A DNA stretch of 64,000 bases from Aquatica leii (taxonomy: Eukaryota > Arthropoda > Insecta > Coleoptera > Lampyridae), in NCBI GenBank assembly GCA_035610365.1, contig CM069439.1, forward strand, positions 3,596,001 to 3,660,000. Direction: 5' to 3'. Shown here one piece after another: positions 61,979 through 64,000 of the stretch; position 1 is the first letter of the stretch, and each line of letters opens with the position of its first letter. The position numbers were made by a program, and so were the translations under genes. The notes beneath the pieces were generated by a model. That model was not told the origin of the DNA. It made no database searches and saw only the letters and a list, made by a program, of their open reading frames with translations.

Positions 61979-62522
61979 ATGAGTAAATTAAGTCGCAAAC
62001 GGAGTGATTGCTTAGGAAGATTCGATCACAAGACAAAACATCAACTTATAAACACCAAAACACGATTACTTATGATATAGTCCAGAGTCCTACACTCCTA
62101 CGCAAGTTCACTTGACGTACTGTACGATGTACGATAGTACGTTTACCATAATTGCAGAAAGTACGATAATTTTACTCATACTAAACATTTCATTCAAACA
62201 AAAATGATTTTGAATTTGAAACTTAAGTGCCGATTAGTAAAAGAGTAAAACAGCACTGTACAGAAAATTATCTTCTGTCGGAGTCAGATTACTGATAGAG
62301 GTGTACTACATACTTACTACGTAATACTAGCTTTTTAATTTGATAAACGTTCTGCCGATTCGGCATGGTCACGTTCTTAGTTTTGCAAGATATTTGAAAT
62401 TCGAATCGCTATCACTTTCTAGTGCTAACTGTGAAAGACAATTTTCTAAAATCAATTTAATTAAAACTAAACGCCAAATTCGGTTAATAACGAGGTGTGT
62501 CAGTTTTGAACTAACGACATAA
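61979..62522 (+). pseudogene. Antisense second-transposase relic in hAT copy 2
   Basis: Matches 41176-41740 of copy 1: MSKLSRKRSDCLGRFDHKTK at 61979, then, from 62340, LSSANCERQFSKINLIKTKR. The second part is a hATC motif on the strand opposite the main transposase. Its presence in both copies means it was part of the element before these copies inserted. Confidence 0.55.
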
Positions 62523-64000
62523 TGATACAATTTGTACGAAAGCAAATCCAGGCCCTAGTAGTTAGTAAGTCAGTAGACCAGGGTGACGAACTGATTTTTG
62601 AGGAAGTAAATATAGAATAACGGCTGATTATGTAATTTGTTTATCTTACATATTTGTAATTTCGTAGAAATATGTTTTGTTTTCTTTTATTAAGTACCTA
62701 CATATTATACATATTTATTTTTTGTAAACAAAATTTATACTCATAAAAAATCATGATGTTGGTAAGTTGGGGGCTGCAATTTTAAATAAAATACATCGTA
62801 CGATAATTTCGATGCGCTCCAACGCCGACCATAATTTTTTGCTGACAGTCGGGCAACACTGATTAGTTTAAATGTTATGTCTCAGATTTAAATGGGATGT
62901 AGTCATGTAGTCGACACGATAACAAAAAAAAGGCACCTACATCAGTATATTATCTAGCACTTGTGTTGTTGTTGTTGTTGAAAAATGCCACTTATCTGAG
63001 GAGAGTGTAGATGATCTTGCTGTGTTGCACTTCGTGCAGCCGTAAGTTTTAAACAAATTCATTTCATGGTAGTCCAGACTCGAGGACCGCGGGACGAACA
63101 CGAATTATAGCACACACAACCTGTCAAGACACTCGCAGTTCACGAGGGGGACCTTCTACCAGGGGGGCTCGGGGCAATTGCCCCTTTTGCCCCCCCCCCC
63201 CATAAATCTGGCCCTGGGTCTAGGAACTGACAAACAATTCTATTATTATGCAAATGGCACCATCATGCTCCATCCACATAGACCTAATATTTAAATTTAC
63301 ACCTTCAAGTAATATTGGAAAATAGTCTTTGAAAAATCGCAAATATTACTGCCCATTGCAAATTTTATTGAAGAAAAAAGTACCCGTTGCACGATTGTCC
63401 ATAATTCCTTCCTACACATTTAGCGACCATCGATTTTGGAAATGAATCAGCCAATGGGGATTTCCGTTGCACAATAATGCATATTGTGTCGATTAACTAC
63501 TCCATTGCCTTTGAATGTCGCTTCGTCACTAAATAAAATATTTTTTAAAAAATCACCATTTTCTTCCACTTCTATTTTGAAATTTTTTGCCATGTAATTC
63601 TTGGTGTAGTTCCATATAGTAATGGTGAAACTTCTGATTTAATATTATTCTACTCACAGTAGTTTTGGATATGTCAGTTTCTGCACTAATTTTCCTGCTA
63701 CTTTTTTGTAAAAAAAAAAAGATTTAGTCGTATGGATAGATTCTTCTTCTTGTTGAAAGTTTATGATTTGTTTTACCCATTCGTTGCTGTGTCTTGATAT
63801 GAACATGTTTAACACTCTACTCGCCGCTTAGAGAACAATAAGTACTATGCCCGTAGTGCTCATTCATATTCATCATCTTGAAAATACCAGTCGTTATTCC
63901 CAAGATTTCTGTTTCTATTGTTCTTTTAGTTTTTATCGTCTTTGGTCTTGTTTTCCTCACATGTGCTGTTATAGGCCACACGCAAACACTATATATTTTT

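Larger units (their letters stand above)
58892..63216 (-). mobile_element. hAT transposon, copy 2, full length with 8-bp target duplication
   Basis: The left end is CAGTGCCGGATTTAGACC and the right end is the inverse CATAAATCTGGCCCTG. GGTCTAGG is duplicated exactly at 58884-58891 and 63217-63224, the 8-bp signature of hAT insertion. It is 4325 bp long. It carries a nearly whole minus-strand transposase (59114-61622) and a plus-strand relic of another transposase (61979-62522). A G/C homopolymer run (12 C) sits just inside the right TIR and a (GTT)n tract at about 62964. Copy 1 at 38113 lacks this right end. Confidence 0.92.
58429..64000 (-). mobile_element. Mariner-like DNA transposon split by a hAT insertion; continues past the window
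   Basis: The outer part begins near ACACCCTGTATTTTTAC (58431), a typical mariner-like end. On the minus strand its two halves hold pieces of one transposase: FSDEATFKGNGVVNRHNMHY with CATEIPIG (about 63450-63540, right of the hAT) and SPDLTPMDYFLW-like sequence (about 58790-58840, left of it), the first and last catalytic blocks of this mariner-like group. The order fits a single element cut by the hAT at 58892-63216. Several frameshifts. The other end is outside the window. Confidence 0.7.

Noticed and set aside
1-64000. CRISPR array, tRNA or rRNA gene, bacterial-type operon
   Set aside because: No regularly spaced direct repeats, no tRNA-like A/B box pair with cloverleaf that I could see, and clear eukaryotic introns throughout.

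Overview
The window looks like one stretch of an insect nuclear genome, possibly a beetle. It is AT-rich, with short introns (about 48-60 bp) in compact conserved genes, long repeat-filled introns elsewhere, and insect-type transposons (R1 and RTE LINEs, Tc1/mariner, hAT, Gypsy and BEL fossils). The order is inferred from general character only. No bacterial feature, tRNA, rRNA or CRISPR array was seen.

Left block (1-7.6 kb): three conserved host genes packed closely. The 5' exons of a PCGF3/l(3)73Ah Polycomb RING gene (minus) lie head to head with a complete 10-exon SRP72 gene (plus). A gene matching R3HCC1/R3HCC1L (minus) follows, tail to tail with SRP72. All exon joins given for these genes were checked for reading phase.

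Repeat block 1 (7.6-24.7 kb): mostly non-genic. It holds an RTE LINE split by a TIR element that is itself split by a 779-bp hAT MITE (three nested layers, 12.0-15.0 kb), a single-exon orphan ORF of 175 codons with its own TATA box and poly(A) signal (16.3-16.95 kb), a MITE family, and a decayed Ty3/Gypsy fossil with both LTRs (20.3-23.75 kb).

SLC41A block (24.7-27.55 kb): a complete two-exon SLC41-family magnesium transporter gene with a long 3' UTR.

Repeat block 2 (27.6-43.4 kb): an R1-clade LINE with a Gypsy fossil fragment, carrying apparently identical duplications in the order A-B-A'-C-B', then a 3'-truncated hAT element of ZMYM1-like/DUF4371 type.

SMYD4 block (43.4-49.8 kb): a complete four-exon SMYD4 gene whose 4.36-kb first intron contains a Tc1 fragment and a BEL/Pao fossil.

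Right block (50-64 kb): an R1 LINE scrap, a 1.4-kb mariner-like element with long TIRs, the 3' seven coding exons of an EVA1C (SUEL-lectin membrane protein) gene on the minus strand, and a second, full-length hAT copy (8-bp TSD) inserted in another mariner-like element.

The host genes have unrelated jobs (chromatin, protein targeting, RNA-associated, Mg transport, methylation, cell surface) and do not form a system. The best unusual signals are the nested insertions, the identical A-B duplication, the antisense second-transposase relic carried inside the hAT element, and the orphan ORF. I found no convincing new multi-gene system.
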